Assembly: GCA_045652835.1 (NCBI GenBank)
Contig: JAZOLE010000147.1
Span: 1-35,444 of the forward strand
Length of the DNA stretch: 35,444 nt
Reading direction: 5' to 3'
Source: SVQP01 sp045652835
GTDB lineage: Bacteria; Bacillota; Clostridia; Oscillospirales; CAG-272
Below are positions 34,801-35,444 of this stretch, one piece after another. The notes under the pieces were generated by a model. The model did not search any database. It had not been told where the DNA came from and worked only from the letters and a program-made list of their open reading frames with translations. Position 1 is the stretch's first letter, and each line of letters starts with the position of its first letter. A program made the translations under genes and the position numbers.

Positions 34801-35156
34801 ACCGTCAGCTTGCCCGGGCGTGTTTCGATCTCATAGTGGTTGGTCACGTCCGCACCGATCGCATCTCTGACCTTAACGACCACAGCGTTTTCGATATAGC
34901 CGACGTCAGTTTGCTCTCCGATATATGTGACCTCTAATTTGTGTCCCTTTTTGAGCGCGCCCTTTTTGAGCGTGTATTCCTCACAGGTCAGCGGCTTGCC
35001 GTCAAATTCCTTTTGTGCACTGCCTGCCACCACCACCAAGGAGGAGGGTCTTGTATCGATCACGCCCGTGACGATCAGACCCATATAGATTGCCAGCATG
35101 ATCACAATGCCGATGACAATGCTGCCGATCAGCACGGTTGAAGATTTTCTGTTCAT
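31815..35156 (-). CDS. Transglutaminase-like protein flanked by MBG repeats, membrane-anchored
   Basis: 1113 residues from the ATG at 35156, eight bases after AAAGGA; another ATG at 35165 is possible. One N-terminal membrane segment (about 8-31) is followed by five MBG-type repeats (about 45-470; 'KAYDGQPLTYEM', 'KIYDGEPLRYES'), a short Asn/Asp-rich linker, and a largely helical region with many aromatics (about 490-660). Next comes a transglutaminase-core domain with Cys699 ('SGVCRHFASAATLLYRSFGI'), His741 ('ADAHAWVEVF') and Asp757 ('WVRIDPTP'), the complete catalytic triad. Four more MBG repeats reach the C-terminus. Members of this superfamily act as crosslinkers or as cysteine proteases. 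Here a role in assembling or trimming the giant MBG partner is plausible, though unproven. Confidence 0.87.
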   Translation of the reverse strand: MNRKSSTVLIGSIVIGIVIMLAIYMGLIVTGVIDTRPSSLVVVAGSAQKEFDGKPLTCEEYTLKKGALKKGHKLEVTYIGEQTDVGYIENAVVVKVRDAIGADVTNHYEIETRPGKLTVTPCQLIVKSGDTQKAYDGQPLTYEMWDFILGKLPEGYTASATFKGMQTTPGSSSNDFAITIQDPRGRPVQKNFEIAYRYGKLTVTKRPITVTSYGASKIYDGEPLRYESFTVDGEVLAEHYLDVSFPTSITEVGNTTNNITVRVQNLYGDGSIGGDVTDYYEINIRVGSLKIEPRPIEISASPCIKHFSGSELPQGQWYITKGTLVEGHEISAEVEAVKNAEDTVEFILRDVVVLDNSKVQHAHPIEIVTDNYEITLVHGIDRDQLETLIFASGSKSAPYTGEPLTCEQYVLAEGVIDAAYQIVPHFTGSQTEIGFSENTFTVSIIDPLTGEDISYRYDVSYEYGTLEVYENAPSTGGEISDDGGLDNNTQNTDAIAARIWAESGGRVYLRWKSYGDYSFREGFGNWGWGDAMAYPLAVENMLYTVGQALAADGKLPSLYQIEIMGNQYLLPNYVAKGPEGAYNDVVISPYASSYSHSGYDWYYNYADALRYAAMGLEDEQNKLYTAFVYEQYLSVPESTKQALLAFAEQNGLRADRLSIIEDVAALVRTSATYDLEYPACPAGEDEVVYFLTESQSGVCRHFASAATLLYRSFGIPARYVVGYSTYAAGNAWTDVKGADAHAWVEVFITGLGWVRIDPTPARSSTPDDALVLMPIKVMGYYTGLPYTVSPENVMITQGELKQGHSLAYVEVTGSRTEAGQGTSTITQIRIEDEDGNDVTAEYNVVLQDGVIEVRKPTLTVTAASAKRVYNGTPLQNAAFSLSFKNTHLGDYYTVDVEISGSQTEIGQSANEVGEVRIYDILGRDVTENFEIKKNRGTLKVYLYELSVQSSGASKIYDGTPLESPALTYDADALAARGHYLEYTMPSITNVGSIYNTPTCRVLDGSGADVTAEYDLRVAAGLLRISAISLTIETDSAEKVYDGKVLRVEGFTLTRGKLAEGQSIVSYQVKGSQTNVGVSDATVSDIVITDAQGRNVTANYQITIVPGTLRVLAP

Positions 35157-35215
35157 CTCGGACATCCTTTCCTTAATATTTGCGCGTCAGCGCAACATCA
35201 TTTGCCAATGGCAAT

Positions 35216-35444
35216 TTACGCAGCTCTTTCAAATCTGCGCAAATATTCCTTACACAATTTCATGCGGTCATAACCGAACAGCTCGTCAAGATAATTGCAA
35301 AGACCCTGCACGCTGTTGCGTACGTAAATCGGGTTTTGCGCCTCCAGCTTTCTGAACACCTTTTTGGACAGAATATCGTCCAAAGCATCCAGCTCGTCAC
35401 CGCCGCAGGCAAGGTACACGGGAATGTACTGCTTGATCTGCTTC
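35216..35444 (-). CDS. C-terminal end of a gene cut by the window edge, possibly AAA ATPase
   Basis: An open frame enters from the right edge without a start and encodes at least 75 residues, ending 'KLCKEYLRRFERAA'. It includes 'IPVYLACGGDELDALDDILS' and 'KKVFRKLEAQNPIYVRNSVQ'. The helical style and the 'DDILSKKVFRKLE' segment remind me of the lid ends of McrB-like AAA ATPases, but the evidence is weak and no nucleotide-binding motif lies within the window. The stop is 60 bases before the transglutaminase gene start, so it is probably the preceding gene of the same operon. Confidence 0.5.
   Translation of the reverse strand, partial: KQIKQYIPVYLACGGDELDALDDILSKKVFRKLEAQNPIYVRNSVQGLCNYLDELFGYDRMKLCKEYLRRFERAA

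Overview
The window looks like a chromosomal segment of a spore-forming or spore-former-derived member of the Bacillota, class Clostridia. The main evidence is the gene order yicC-remA-rpoZ-priA-def-fmt-yugP-rsmB-rlmN-rsgA-thiN-spoVM, which is the Firmicutes housekeeping cluster, and a 25-residue SpoVM-like gene. EF-P sits beside a 'CD1247 N-terminal domain' type protein, a pairing I recall from Clostridia. I cannot name the genus.

Region 1 (about 1-7990) is part of a mobilizable or conjugative element. It starts with an iteron-like array (1-600) and continues with an excisionase-like helix-turn-helix gene, a small unknown gene, a hairpin-bearing non-coding stretch that could hold oriT, a MobC/ribbon-helix-helix protein, a MobP-type relaxase with a Sel1-repeat tail, and two tandem tyrosine integrases. 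A terminator separates these from an AT-rich cargo gene with a HEPN-like R-x4-H motif, which has its own consensus promoter and terminator. No type IV secretion gene is visible, so the element may be mobilizable only, or it may extend left of the window.

Region 2 (7990-8760) is a tRNA-Pro(UGG) gene followed by four partial tRNA-Pro 5' halves. The first two stop at exactly the same base, just past the anticodon loop. They are interleaved with two homologous spacers of about 160 bp that carry paired GTGGTCAAA repeats. I read this as a scarred integration hotspot.

Region 3 (8760-13220, minus strand) has two transcription units. One is efp plus an acidic zinc-ribbon protein. The other is a two-gene unit with its own promoter: a membrane-anchored carbohydrate-binding-type protein followed by a GH106-like surface glycoside hydrolase, with overlapping reading frames.

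Region 4 (13380-26290, plus strand) is the housekeeping run from yicC to a YgiQ-family radical SAM protein. It starts from a near-perfect TTGACA-N17-TACAAT promoter. Compared with the canonical cluster it lacks gmk, coaBC, the Stp/PrkC pair and rpe. The rsmB-rlmN gap holds a mosaic of hairpins that looks like a dispersed repeat.

Region 5 (26370-35444, minus strand) encodes an envelope-associated system. An incomplete gene at the window edge (possibly the end of an AAA ATPase) is followed by a membrane-anchored protein with nine MBG-type repeats around a transglutaminase-like Cys-His-Asp domain, and then by a 1787-residue membrane-anchored protein with about 18 MBG-type repeats. The close spacing suggests one operon that builds or crosslinks a surface structure. 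This region and the tRNA-Pro scar region are the best candidates for something undescribed.
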